Source: Anisus vortex
Taxonomy: Eukaryota > Mollusca > Gastropoda > Planorbidae
Assembly: GCA_949126835.1 (NCBI GenBank)
Contig: OX421497.1
Location: forward strand, 6,205,354 to 6,269,353
DNA: 64,000 bases
Direction: 5' to 3'
In this document: positions 1-11,253 of the stretch, one piece after another
Layout of the letters: each line of letters begins with the position of its first letter
Numbering within the stretch: position 1 is the first letter of the stretch
Notes under the pieces: model-generated
Databases searched by the model: none
Told to the model about the DNA's origin: nothing
Seen by the model: the letters and a program-made list of their open reading frames with translations, nothing else
Program-made: the position numbers and the translations under genes

Positions 1-633
1 ATCTAATAACAATAAGAGATTGATTTTTATAGCACTATATTATGTAATTTCTGTAATTATCAATGTTTAAAAGGTAAACTCCTTAAATGGACAAACAATT
101 AATGCAGGAAATGTTTATTTGCAACTTTTTAACGTAAATTAATTTTTCTCTTATAATTAAATCTTGCAATGAAGACCATTACGTTGGATTTATATAAAGA
201 AAAAGTAATCAGTCAGTAATATTTGTTATATTACAAAACATAACTTGTTTTAGCATCACTGTAGAATAAATTAATTGGAAACGTAGGTTTTTTTTTTAAT
301 TCAAGGGAGATAATTAAACGATTTTTTTTTTGCGCTCATATTTCTTATATTTTTCTTTTATAAAATAATAAATGGCTTACAGTGTGTAACTTATAAATGA
401 TCAAACTATAAAAATTATTTGTAAATTATATAAATATTATATGACTAAAGAATAAATATGTATATTTTTAAACATTACGTTATTTACCCAGTTTGTATGA
501 TTAGCCTACTATGTATGTATTTCGTTAAACGTTAATTTGGTAGGGCTTATAAATTGCTAGTCTTGTATAAACGTTAAAAGACATCTCAGTTAAACTGAGC
601 TCAAAATATAATCAATATGTGTAAGTGTTAGAT

Positions 634-1324
634 CAGGGGTCGGGAACCTTTTTGTCTGAGAGAGCCATATTTTGAAAAGTAATTCTGTGAGAGCCATCGA
701 CACCACATATTTTGAAAAGTAATTCTGTGAGAGCCATGGACACCACATATTTTGAAAAGTAATTCTGTGAGAGCCATCGACACCACATATTTTGAAAAGT
801 AATTCTGTGAGAGCCATGGACACCACATATTTTGAAAAGTAATTCTGAGAGAGCCATGGACACCACATATTTTGAAAAGTAATTCTGTGAGAGCCATGGA
901 CACCACATATTTTGAAAAGAAATTCTGAGAGAGCCATGGACACCACATATTTTGAAAAGTAATTCTGTGAGAGCCATGGACACCACATATTTTGAAAAGT
1001 AATTCTGAGAGAGCCATGGACACCACATATTTTGAAAAGTAATTCTGTGACCATACATTATGTTTAAAACTAAAAATTCAAGTAAATGTGTGCATTTTGT
1101 GTAATGTCAACACCAAAAGTACAATAATTATGTCTGAATTCTTCTCATGCTGAGCTGCAGTAGACTTTAGCTCATTTGTAGAATGAACTATTGATATGAA
1201 ATTAATATGTAGATCAAAAAGTCTAAAAAAACATGTTTTTAATAATCGAACATTTGTCTGCGAGCCAGATGCAGCCATCAAAAGAGCCACATCTGGCTCG
1301 CGAGCCATGGGTTCCCGACCCCTG
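634..1324. mobile_element. Non-autonomous hAT (Buster-like) element with an internal minisatellite
   Basis: A perfect 15-bp terminal inverted repeat, CAGGGGTCGGGAACC, begins at 634 and its complement ends at 1324. Flanks are 8 bp: TGTTAGAT (626-633) and TGCTAGAT (1325-1332), one mismatch. No transposase remains. The body from about 660 to 1045 is a 40-bp tandem repeat in which the GAGAGCCAT motif near the left end is reiterated. Confidence 0.9.
660..1045. repeat. 40-bp minisatellite, about 9-10 copies
   Basis: Unit contains GAGAGCCATGGACACCACAT then TTTTGAAAAGTAATTCTG; variants are ATGGA/ATCGA and TGTGA/TGAGA. All three minus-strand frames stay open through it only because of the repeat. Confidence 0.95.
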
Positions 1325-1689
1325 TGCTAGATCCTCATCTGGACTAACAAATGATAATGTTTAGACAATAAGTATAATAAAAATGTGAAAGTTAAGTAAT
1401 AAAATTAATATTGTATTTGATATAGATATAGACTCTAAATGCAATTAAAAAGAATGATAATCACAAACTCGTGTATTTTTTTTATTAAATATAAAACGAT
1501 TTTCTCTGTAAATAATCTCCTTTGCTTCCGGCCTTGGTTTTGCTATGGAGTAAAATTAATTGTCCTGTAACACTCACTGGTGCTGGGCGCAGAACCGAAA
1601 ACTCTCTTGAACTGCGGGGTTTGAAAAAAGCCACAATGGAAAATCCAGAATAACAATGCCAGTGTGTCTGACATTGACGGCAAGAGAGC

Positions 1690-2163
1690 AAACTGCTCTT
1701 CAGACTGGCTAATAGTAGTCAACTGCCCTTCAGACTGGCTAATAGTAGCAAACTGCCCTTCAGACTGGCTAATAGTAGCAAACTGCCCTTCAGACTGGCT
1801 AATAGTAGCAAACTGCCCTTCAGACTTGTTATAGTAGCAAACTGCCCTTCAGACTGGCTAATAGTAGCAAACTGCCCTTCAGACTGGCTAATAGTAGCAA
1901 ACTGCCCTTCAGACTGGCTAATAGTAGCAAACTGCCCCTCAGACTGGCCAATAGTAGCAAACTGCCCTTCAGGCTGGCTAATAGTAGCAAACTGCCCTTC
2001 AAACTGGCTAATAGTAGCAAACTGCCCTTCAGACTGGCTAATAGTAGCAAACTGCTCTTCAGACTGGCTAATAGTAGCAAACTGCTCTTCAGACTGGCTA
2101 ATAGTAGCAAACTGCTCTTCAGACTGGCTAATAGTAGCAAACTGCTCTTCAGACTGGCTAATA
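1690..2163. repeat. 30-bp minisatellite, about 15 copies
   Basis: Unit CTTCAGACTGGCTAATAGTA plus GCAAACTGCC, with single-base variants (CCC/CTC, one copy truncated around 1826-1835). The open minus-strand frame encoding LLLASLKSS repeats is a by-product of the 30-bp period. Confidence 0.95.
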
Positions 2164-2924
2164 GCAGTAGAAGAAGAAGAATACTATAAAGACTTTAGCT
2201 ACATGGTAACAACTCGCATTTTGTTTCTTAAGGGGGCAATCTGGATAGGAGTGGTCTTTCCCTGAATTGACCAGCGCGATTGTCGGACGTTGCTTTGAAG
2301 AAAAAGAGGAAAAAAGATTAAGGACGGCCAGGTCTAAAGTAGATAAAACTCTGTTAATCTGATTAGGATAATCTTTAATGCACAAGATACCAAATGCTTC
2401 ACATTTTATAAAACAACTCAGGTTTGTAGCACACAGTCTGTTGACGTGCTTATAGTTGAAGGTAAGATATATATGCGAATGAAAATCTCGGTGTTGACAT
2501 GACCTTGACAGTGAACATAGAAATTCGCTCGAGTGCTTCACACCAAAATTACACCGTCACAAAATTCTCAACATTTTCCAAATTTCTCGCATTCCTATAG
2601 TTGTCGGTCTTCTGGGCCTATTCCTACATGGCACGTTTGAATAAAAACAACAGGAAATACATTTATATAAAAACAAATTTGGGTAGCATTTTTTTCTTTT
2701 TAGTCACTGAAGTAGGCCTAAACACTCTTCACTCTACACCATGCACTGTTTCGTTACGTGGATATCACTTTACTGAAATTGGGATGCAGTAAACAAATTA
2801 AATGCCTTGTGTAGAAACTAAATGCCGAGAAATAACAATAATACCATCAACATGTGGAATGTGTTTGTTGGTAGTTAGTTAATCTGGCGTTGTCTATACG
2901 GCGTAGCGTAAAGTTCGTGTGCCG

Positions 2925-3065
2925 ACATTTAAACACACGACAGATAAACACGCGGACACTTAAATCACACCACACTTAAACACGTGGACACCTAAAGACA
3001 CGGACACTTAATCAAACGACGCTTAAAACATATACGGACAGTTAATCACATCGACAGATAAACAT
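2925..3065. repeat. Degenerate short tandem repeat
   Basis: Irregular reiterations of CACTTAAACACG and GACACTTAATCA with changing spacing; too decayed for one unit length. Confidence 0.6.
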
Positions 3066-3198
3066 ATTTGTTTTATTATAATATTACATGCTAGCTGACT
3101 TACCGGTCAAAATGTTGGGGAAAATGTTTAAATGTCATGGAGCCTTAAAGTTAATCTGGACTCTATAGGCACTGTTATAAGAACATTGTTATTCCACA

Positions 3199-3522
3199 CA
3201 GGGCCGTAATTAGGATTGTGGGGGCCTTGTTCCCGAATTTGTGTGGGAGCCCCTTGTGGCGTCGCCTCTGCCTTCCACATGCCTCAGAAAAGTGCCGTTA
3301 ATTCATGTTAAATTCTGTAAAATCATGAATTTTATGTTGCGCTTAGTTTGGTTAAGACTGTAGCGCTTAAAATTGTTGGGGGATAAATGAACTTTATTTT
3401 ACATTTTCTACTAAAGAATGGGGATGTCACAAAAACAAAACTTATTGGGAAGTGTGAGGGCCCCTTTTGTGTAAGATCTTATTTCCAATGAAACACGTGG
3501 AACAGGCCTAAATACGCCACTG
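3199..3522. mobile_element. Non-autonomous hAT-like element
   Basis: Flanked by perfect 8-bp duplications ATTCCACA (3191-3198 and 3523-3530). Ends CAGGGCCGTAATTAGG and, reversed, CAGTGGCGTATTTAGG are imperfect inverted repeats. No coding capacity. The duplication lacks the central TA of the CAGGGGTCGG family, so this is a different hAT group. Confidence 0.8.
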
Positions 3523-4209
3523 ATTCCACATATTTTAAAATAAACACATATAATATAATTGCCTGAACAAAACAACAAGTTCACATCATCTAAATAACTT
3601 GAAGCAAATGTGTTAATGTATAATAATTGCAACTAATTTACTTTGATGGTCTAAAAGTTTCATCATATTTTCGTTATCGTCGGTTTTTGTCGGTTGCGAT
3701 AGTCTCCGTTTTCTCTCTCCGCAAAATAAATAAATAAATAAATGAGTTTATCATCGATTCTGAAGCTAATCCTAGTGCAAAAAGTCCAAGAAGGGCAGTG
3801 GCCCCGGATTGTCCTTTGATTCCAAAGGTCCTCATAAGCGGATATCCCTTAAAAATAAATAAATATCTGCACCTCTCTCTCCCATTCTCCCCGTCGACTT
3901 TAGCTAGAAATTGTGTTTAGATATAGAAAAAGCCTAGTTACGAACTCTGTTAGTAGTGTTAGGTCTTATATTTTATATTAGTCTTTTATATTCATTTTAG
4001 ATACATTTATTGTTGTCTTTTAGTATTAAACACTATATAGTTATGTATTTATATGTTTTTTTTGTTATTTGTTAGAATGTTGTGGTGCTAGAATAAATCA
4101 ATTGAATTTACATTGATTGATATGAAAATAACTGCCACAGTTCTTGAAGGTTTCGGATTTCGCGAATGACACCAGACACGCCTGAGACACATTATATTAA
4201 CGAAAGCCG

Positions 4210-4350
4210 ATGTCTGTAAAACCACTGTCAACACATGACAGCCCGGGATCTAGCCCTACCGCCGACCGATCCCTGCAGGAGTTTTTGGGCCTAGTGGACG
4301 TAATAATCTTTTATCCAGAAGGAACGTCTGTAAACTTATAAGATAAAAGA
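4210..4350 (+). repeat. SINE family 2 fragment with LINE-like tail
   Basis: Shares CTGCAGGAGTTTTTGGGCCT, AGTGGACGTAATAATCTT and AAGGAACGTCTGTAAA with the more complete copy at 41,606-41,790. Its tRNA-like head is damaged. Confidence 0.7.
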
Positions 4351-5520
4351 CAATGTAGCCTAATCATGAATAATCATGATTAAATCTAGCGCTTGGATGG
4401 AGTGTCGTGAACTTATCTTTCTTAAACTGAAGTTCGTTGCCAAGCAAGAGAGGCTCATCCCGTCCAATCGGAACTCGGAGAGTGACTCGTTCTTAGTACA
4501 TGTATCGGGTCAACCAACACTCGCCTCTAGCTCTGATGCCCATGGGAGCAGGCATAACATTGTTCAGTAGCTTATCGTGGCCGCGCAGCACACACATTGG
4601 ATTGTGTAGGTAGTAAATGCAGAAAAGCATCTTGCTCAGAGATCGGATACTTTCCAGGACCATAACCATACAATATTATTTTCTAGTCAAGATTTAAGCC
4701 GGAGACATTGAAAATTGTAGCTCAACACTCTATCTACCGCTGGACCACCACACAGTCGATGTCCCTACTTCACACTCTTACACTACGCTTAGCGTTCTAC
4801 TAATACATCTCCTTATCAGATGACGCTATTTAAATAAAGAGATGTACTTGACCCTTTCAACTTGACCTTTATACAGTGTCTACAACTTATTGCCACACAC
4901 TTCTATCGTAATCACAGCACCCCCCCCCCTCCCTCTGCCCTATCCCCATTCAAGATATGGGAGACCCTTATGTTTTATTCATGACTGGCCCAGATTTACA
5001 CAATGCGGGAGGTTCGGTGGGGCATATTGACACAGGGGCGCTGTATTGACACACTGACAATGTAATGGGTTGACGGTTCAATTGTAAATCTGGTCATCTT
5101 ATGTAAGTGGAGAAAGGAGATTGCGGGGGGAGGGGGGGCGACAGAAGGTGCGATAGTGAGAAGTAGGTAACCAGAGGGGGAGGGAATGGGTTATAGTATA
5201 CATATCTACTACTAGTGGTGGAATTAGCTTATATGGTACTTGGCATACTAACATAGTTTTAGGTAGGTCATCGGCTGAACAGACCAGGCACAGCTAGACA
5301 GCACAAGACTCGATTAGACAAAAAACAACAACACCATGGCTACGAAACAGACAATTGAACTTTACAACTTGACGAAATAAGAACCATAACTCCACACAAG
5401 GGTTTCACAAAACAAACTACATATGTAAATACCACTGGACAAAAATATGCCAGCACAACCAAACAAGAACACAATGTAAATTCATAACAGCAATAAAAGA
5501 ATGTAAGTATTTCCGTTGAA

Positions 5521-5740
5521 CCAAACTGATCCATAGAGCGGTGAAACAGCATTCACCAGTTATGGTGGCCAGGAGATTTGGTGGCCAGCACATTAGCCCA
5601 AACGCCTTTTACTTTACCCCAACAATTGTCAGATACCTATCAGAGCTGGGTAGACTCAGGGACACTCTCCAGTCCTGGAAACAAATCCTAGTCCTAGCCT
5701 TCACCAGAACCTTCGAACACCACAGAGCTCCATCTTTTCA
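5521..5740 (-). repeat. tRNA-derived SINE (family 1)
   Basis: Family 1 read in its own 5' to 3' sense: a tRNA-like head with A-box (GGTAGCGCA) and B-box (GGTTCGAATCC), then a body with CTAGGATTTTTTCCCGGG, GGGTGTCCCTGAGTCTAC, CTGATGGGTACCTGACATTA and GGTGAACGCTGCTTCACC, and a tail near GGTCCATAGGGTACTTTAC. This copy is reversed and its head is decayed. Confidence 0.85.
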
Positions 5741-6520
5741 TATATAGTCCAGTGCTAAACAATTTGGCAAAAATAAATAAAAATCGAGTGAATGTAAACA
5801 ATCTGTTTTTGTGTTGTTTTTTTTTAGAGAAAACTGAGATTGAATACTGACTTTTCAAAAATTGGTTTTCTTCTTAGGACTAAAAAAAAAAACACAAAAA
5901 AATAAATACATTTTTGTGCATCTTCTCATCTGGAATATTTATCTAAAAAAAACTAAATCATAATGAAATATCTGAGACAAGATTATTTAACTTAATTTAA
6001 CTAGGAAATTCTCAACTTGGATTTGTGTACAGAACCATCCAGTCAGGCTATTTTTTTAACGTTCTGAGTGGTCTAAGATTGACTAGACCCTAGCATGGTA
6101 AAAAGTTGTCTGAAAATGGACACTCTTAATTATAATGTGTGTTTGTACAGATCTTTCAAACAGGAAATCATATGGACACAAAAAAAACATAAAACTCAGC
6201 CGAGAAAAAAAACAACAGATGTTTAATAAGAACTGACTATACATGAGCAAATATGAACAATTCATAAACATCTAGCCTCAATACATCTAGCATACATATT
6301 CTTTCAACTAACAGTCAGCGTACAGCACACAGCGTTGAAGGTTATAATGAACGAACAACCAGGAATACAACTGGCCAGTGTCCAGTAGTTCTAACAAAGG
6401 ACTGCAGGACATAAACAATGAAATATTCCCAGATAAAACAACTTGCCCCAGCTAGAGGTAAATAAGTAAATTGTGGTTTTTGTAAAAAAAAAAATGGGGG
6501 AAGGGGAGCAGCCGGCCAAA

Positions 6521-6830
6521 TTCATACACATTCAAACGGATGTACATACATATTCAAACGGATGTGCATACACATTCAAACGGATGTGAATACACATTCA
6601 AACGGATGTACATACATATTCAAACGGATGTGCATACACATTCAAACGGATGTGCATACATATTCAAACGGATGTGCATACATATTCAAACGGATGTGCA
6701 TACATATTCAAACGGATGTGCATACATATTCAAACGGATGTGCATACATATTCAAACGGATGTGCATACATATTCAAACGGATGTACATACACATTCAAA
6801 CGGATGTGAATACACATTCAAACGGATGTG
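6521..6830. repeat. 22-bp minisatellite, 14 copies
   Basis: Unit TTCAAACGGATGTGCATACA plus TA, with GTGCATACA/GTACATACA/GTGAATACA variants. Because 22 is not a multiple of 3, each frame reads a 22-residue peptide repeat; none is a gene. Confidence 0.95.
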
Positions 6831-7021
6831 ATGCTTGCACAAGTACCTAGAAGGCCACATCCCAACTAAATGAATTGTCTAGGATTTCTTTCATCCTTGG
6901 CAGCACGAGGTCACACAAAATGTTAGCCTCACAGGGGAATAGGAAGAGGGGTCTCGAGGGGAAGGTGCAGTAGAAAACGGAAAGATGGGAAGTCATCATA
7001 AACCTAAAAAAAAAAAAAAGT

Positions 7022-7225
7022 ATCCAGTCGGACCAAGCATTGTTCACCAGTTTCCATGGCCACAGCATTCTAGGTGATTATGTGGCCAGCACTGTACACA
7101 GCTGCGTTTACTTTACCCAACTAAAGTCAGGTAGAGTCAGGGACACCCTACAGACCTGGGGGAAAAAATCCTAGCCTGCACCAGGATTTGAACCCAGGAC
7201 TTTCATTGCACCAACCACCATGTCC
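7022..7225 (-). repeat. SINE family 1, reversed
   Basis: Retains GTTCACCAGTTTCCATGGCC, the central body and the reversed B-box region AGGATTTGAACCCAGGAC; A-box end degraded. Confidence 0.85.
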
Positions 7226-7671
7226 CCATCAAAAAACAAACCAAGTTGCATATGACATATTATATGTAATAAAGATAATAAAAAACAAAACTGATAAAAT
7301 CATGTGCATAAGTTTTGAACAAATCTAACATAAAGAGCTAAAATAATAAGTCCCACATAGTCTTCCCTGCTCAAGATAATGTTATAACAAGATATAGTTT
7401 GTGACCAGTGTCCACTCTAAGGGATCAGTCACTGTGAGGACAGGGTGTATAGAATTGCCAAACCCTAATCCCAGCTGTCATGATAATAAAGGAAGGTGTT
7501 ACAAAACAAATCTGCCTCTTTACAGTGTGTCATGCAATAATGCTTTGTTCAAATAAATGCTAAAGGCTCTGTTATTACATATGAGTGACACACAAACATA
7601 TTTAACCTTTTCTTCAACTTCATGCCCAATAATGGACTATTCAAAAAAGTATCTACTGGTACTAAGTATAA

Positions 7672-7740
7672 ATGAACCCTCCCCGTACCGACCTACTTCT
7701 ATCTATGCTGCATTCAGTTCCGCTATATACGCCCATAAAA
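7672..7740 (-). mobile_element. Degraded copy of the 73-bp piggyBac-like MITE
   Basis: Reversed match to 41,393-41,465 over GTACCGACCTACTTCTATCT and CAGTTCCGCTATATACGCCC. The flanking TTAA and the GGGACTGTAAGGG end are lost. Confidence 0.6.
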
Positions 7741-7749
7741 ACTATACAT

Positions 7750-8010
7750 TAAATGCAAAATATCAGATGGTATGGGTATGTGACAAGATCCAAAGGCCTG
7801 GCGAAAATCATCCTGCAGGGCACGGTGCGGGGTGAAAGAAAGAGAGGCAGACAGAAGAGACGATGGGATGGTGACAACAACGAGTGGACCGGCTTGTCCT
7901 TTGCGGATTCCCAGAGGGCGGCGCAGGACCGAGACGAATGGCATACAATTGTCCAGCAGTGAAAAAAAATGGTGCCCCAACGGCCCTCACTCGGGTTATG
8001 GGACAGGTGA
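7750..8010 (+). mobile_element. Non-LTR retrotransposon 3' fragment (endonuclease-RT C-terminus)
   Basis: The plus strand reads IRWYGYVTRSKGLAKIILQG, then RGERKRGRQKRRW and EWTGLSFADSQRAAQDR. This is the characteristic C-terminal tail of endonuclease/reverse-transcriptase polyproteins of non-LTR elements. It is 5'-truncated; the catalytic core is absent. Confidence 0.8.
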
Positions 8011-9170
8011 AGGTGAAATCTATACTTAGTACCCAAGTGTGTGCCAGTGAAAACAGAATCATGACGCTCATTGACTACTCAATGGGTGGGGGGGAGGGGG
8101 AGACTATGCCTGGACGAAGGTGTGACGGGATGATAATCGCCAACGATACTGCCCATTAATATCACCTGTCACACAAATTGAATGAAAAAAAAACAAAGCC
8201 ATAACAAATAAATTTAATAAATTTGTTCGTTAGTTTGTATGTGACAATGTTTTATCTGAGAAAATAATTAAAAATAAAATGTAAGGTGGGCATACATAAA
8301 GAAAGGGTTAGGGATGGGGAAAGGCTAGAAAAGCTCAACAATATAATAATGGATTTAAAAAATAAATACAAAGAGAAATATATCTGGTGAAAGAAATATC
8401 AAAGGGCAGTAACTAAGTATTCAATGTTATCTCATTTCCAGACTGTTATCTCCAAGCCTTCATTAATTAATGACAAAACTAATACTTAACTGATTTTTCA
8501 AAAGGGTTTTATGGACATTTCAAATGTTGCTATGTAATGAGCTTGTGATTCTAAGAATGCTGATACCAAATTTATTCAAATATCTTTATTAGTAATGATT
8601 TTAAAAATCTGAGTATTTTTGAATGTTTTTTTCTACCCTTTACTTAAAGTAACATGACAAGGAGATTGTGCAGTTAGCACAATGCTTAGCTACCCAAAGT
8701 TTGTCCAAACGATACCAGCTGATTAAACTGTCAAGGTGCAGCCTGGACCCAGCCGAGCTCGACGCCTCAGCCCTGCGGCAATCAGGCTTTATCATCTGAG
8801 GGGCTGCAACTCCGCACAGTGCTACCTACTTGTTTGATATCCATCCTAAACATTCTAGTCCCCCACCCACCCCCAAGGGGTGATGCATCTATTGAATGTA
8901 GCATAGAGAAATTTCATTATAGAAAAAACAAACAACAATAACAAGTAACAACCCATGAAATAAACATTAGCATATTGAATCAACAAATGTTGCACTATTG
9001 AGAGAAATCCACAGCCTTTAAAACAAGGAAAAAAAAAAAACCTAAACATTTCTGAATAAATCCAACAAAATCAATATAAAAAAAAACACTACATTTATAA
9101 ACAAAGAAGTAAAATGAAAAACATTTATAAAGTAAATAAACAACAAATCCATTCAAACAAGATAAAAAAA
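8011..9170. other. Gene-free stretch
   Basis: AT-rich with no exon recognised. A GC-richer block at about 8,690-8,830 (GCCGAGCTCGACGCCTCAGC) has no identity that I can name. Confidence 0.45.
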
Positions 9171-9175
9171 CAATA

Positions 9176-9403
9176 TACCGTATATACTCGTGTATAAGTC
9201 GCACTTTTTTTACAGAAAATTTCGACAAAAAGTAGGGGTACGACTTATACACCCGACACTGTTTTTGAAAAGTTCAAAAAACATCATTACTCTGTCAGTG
9301 TAACCCGGGAAGTCGGGGTGCGACTTATGCGCGGGTCAATGACAACGTATAAGGAAAAAAATCTTAAACTAGGGGTGCGACTTATACGCGAGTATGTACG
9401 GTA
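9176..9403. mobile_element. Palindromic MITE with TACCGTATATACTCG ends
   Basis: Left end TACCGTATATACTCGTGTAT then AAGTCGCAC; right end, reversed, TACCGTACATACTCGCGTAT then AAGTCGCACC. The GTGCGACTTATRCGCG motif recurs inside. No coding capacity and no clear target duplication. Superfamily not assigned. Confidence 0.75.
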
Positions 9404-10480
9404 CTTTATAAACAAACTTGTGCCTAAAATGTAACAATTATAAATTTTACCATGATCGAGTGCACTCGTTTATTCTGCATTAGTTATAATTTAAATTAAA
9501 AAAACAAAACAACAAACAATCATACATTATATTAATATGTATATCCATACACAGATCTAGAAAATAAAATTATTTAAAGCTGCATTCAACCCGACTAGCA
9601 CGTCAACAGTTTATTCATATACATTTTTATATATATAATATTAAAGAAACATTTGCATATCACAACTCTAAGAGGCCAGTTCTACTCAAGGAGCAGGTTG
9701 TGGGAGATCCATCCATCAAAACCCATCAGTGAATGAAGCATTATTATTTTGTTCTAACGGGGCGGGAAGTTGGCAGAGGGGGGGGGACTGGTCCAGAATG
9801 GCATTGTAGCATGCTGATGTCAGCCGCTGCAGGTCCGGCATTCGACCCCAGTGCAACGTCACAATAACTTGTATAACAATTTGATATAGGCATTTTAAAC
9901 AATGATGTTATAGATAAAAAAAAAAAAAAAAAACATTGACTGGCCCAGCATTTAAAAAGCCATTGATCTTCACAAACTATACTGATAAACCTCTCTCTCT
10001 ATCTTTAAAATACCCTACCAGAGTCTATAAATAAATAAATGAGCAGCCAGCACAATCCTCATCCAACCTTTAATAACCAAGTCTTAAACCAAAGCCTGGT
10101 TAAAACAAAGGAAGAGTTAAAAAAAAAGGCTAAGAGATCTATGATTGAAAAAAAAAAAAAGGTCAAATCACGCAGGTCAGGATTCAAACACAAGACCTTT
10201 TGAGCACCCCCCATCCACCACCACCCACACCACTACTCCCATGAAAAAATCAAACAATAAAATATGTAGTTCACTGAAGGGGCTGTGCGCAGAGTCTCAA
10301 TTTCAGCTGCAACCCGGTTAGGGAAACTCCCATGCATACTAAGGCTCCGATTAAGTAAAACCCAAATTATCACAAACACCAAGCTCCTGGGGGAAGTGTC
10401 TTCGCATTCAACATTAGTCCCGTGAATCACAAGGGTAAACAAAAAGAAAAAAAGCTTGAAAATACCAGCAACAAACAACT
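9404..10480. other. Gene-free stretch
   Basis: Poly-A runs and AT-rich DNA; nothing else recognised. May include 3' UTR of the phosphatase gene, unproven. Confidence 0.4.
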
Positions 10481-10482
10481 AC

Positions 10483-10912
10483 GTAATATAGTACCAACAC
10501 TTAATATTATAGTACCAACACTTAATATTATAGTGCCAACATTTTAATATTATAGTGCCAACATTTTAATATTATAGTACCAACACTTAATATTATAGTG
10601 CCAACATTTTAATATTATAGTACCAACACTTAATATTATAGTGCCAACATTTTAATATTATAGTACCAACACTTAATATTATAGTACCGACACTTAATAT
10701 TATAGTACCAACACTTAATATTATAGTACCAACACTTAATATTATAGTACCAACACTTAATATTATAGTTTATAGTACAAACATTTAATATTATAGTACC
10801 GACACTTAATATTATAGTACCGACACTTAATATTATAGTACCGACACTTAATATTATAGTACCAACACTTAATATTATAGTACCAATATTTTAATATTAT
10901 AGTACCAACACT
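10483..10912. repeat. 21/22-bp minisatellite, about 20 copies
   Basis: Two interleaved unit types: TAGTACCAACACTTAATATTA (21) and TAGTGCCAACATTTTAATAT plus TA (22). They alternate in the left half, and the ACCGAC variant clusters at the right. Confidence 0.95.
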
Positions 10913-11253
10913 TAAAGCTCAACAAATATAAGTAGCGACCAATATGGCCCCACTTTAGGCAGGATCGTGGTTTGTGGATATTTATAGAAGTAGGGCACGA
11001 TATGATTCTTCTAAACTACAACTAGATGAATGACTCATTCATGAAAAATAAAACAAGGTATACAGTTTGAGGCAGAGTCTTTGTCTCCCGAATGTACAAA
11101 AACCCAAAACATAACTTTTCCAAGTCCAAGGAAGCATCTAAGCTCACCCTTAGCTCAGTTGTTGGCCAGGACGGTCGACAAGCGGGGCCTGTGTCCTTAC
11201 CCGCAAGCGCACCTTTAAGTTCAATAGACAGGCCTAGAAGGAACCCCTGGCCG

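Larger units (their letters stand above)
165..1560. repeat. Dispersed AT-rich parent repeat, copy 1 (interrupted)
   Basis: Shares segments with 41,935-42,600 and 58,925-60,955, for example GGGAGATAATTA, AATTATATAAATATTATA and GATGATAATCACAAAC, in the same order. It is interrupted by the hAT element at 634-1324. Copy 3 ends with a Buster-type terminal repeat, and a similar left end precedes copy 2, so the parent is probably an old longer non-autonomous hAT. Confidence 0.7.
2164..5520. other. Gene-free stretch
   Basis: Outside the short repeat and the hAT element described separately, only AT-rich sequence and a second-family SINE fragment at 4,210-4,350 are seen. No exon with family similarity was found on either strand. 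Confidence 0.5.

Noticed and set aside
1829..2140. 103-residue LLLASLKSS repeat frame
   Set aside because: Minisatellite with a period divisible by three; frames stay open automatically.
5541..5747. Open frames within SINE copies (also near 17,660, 22,936, 31,731, 34,738, 39,104, 62,665)
   Set aside because: They read through tRNA-derived SINE sequence; the same peptides recur only because the SINE recurs.
6540..6850. Overlapping frames reading HIQTDVHTYSNGC
   Set aside because: All three frames are open because the unit is 22 bp without stops; not a gene.
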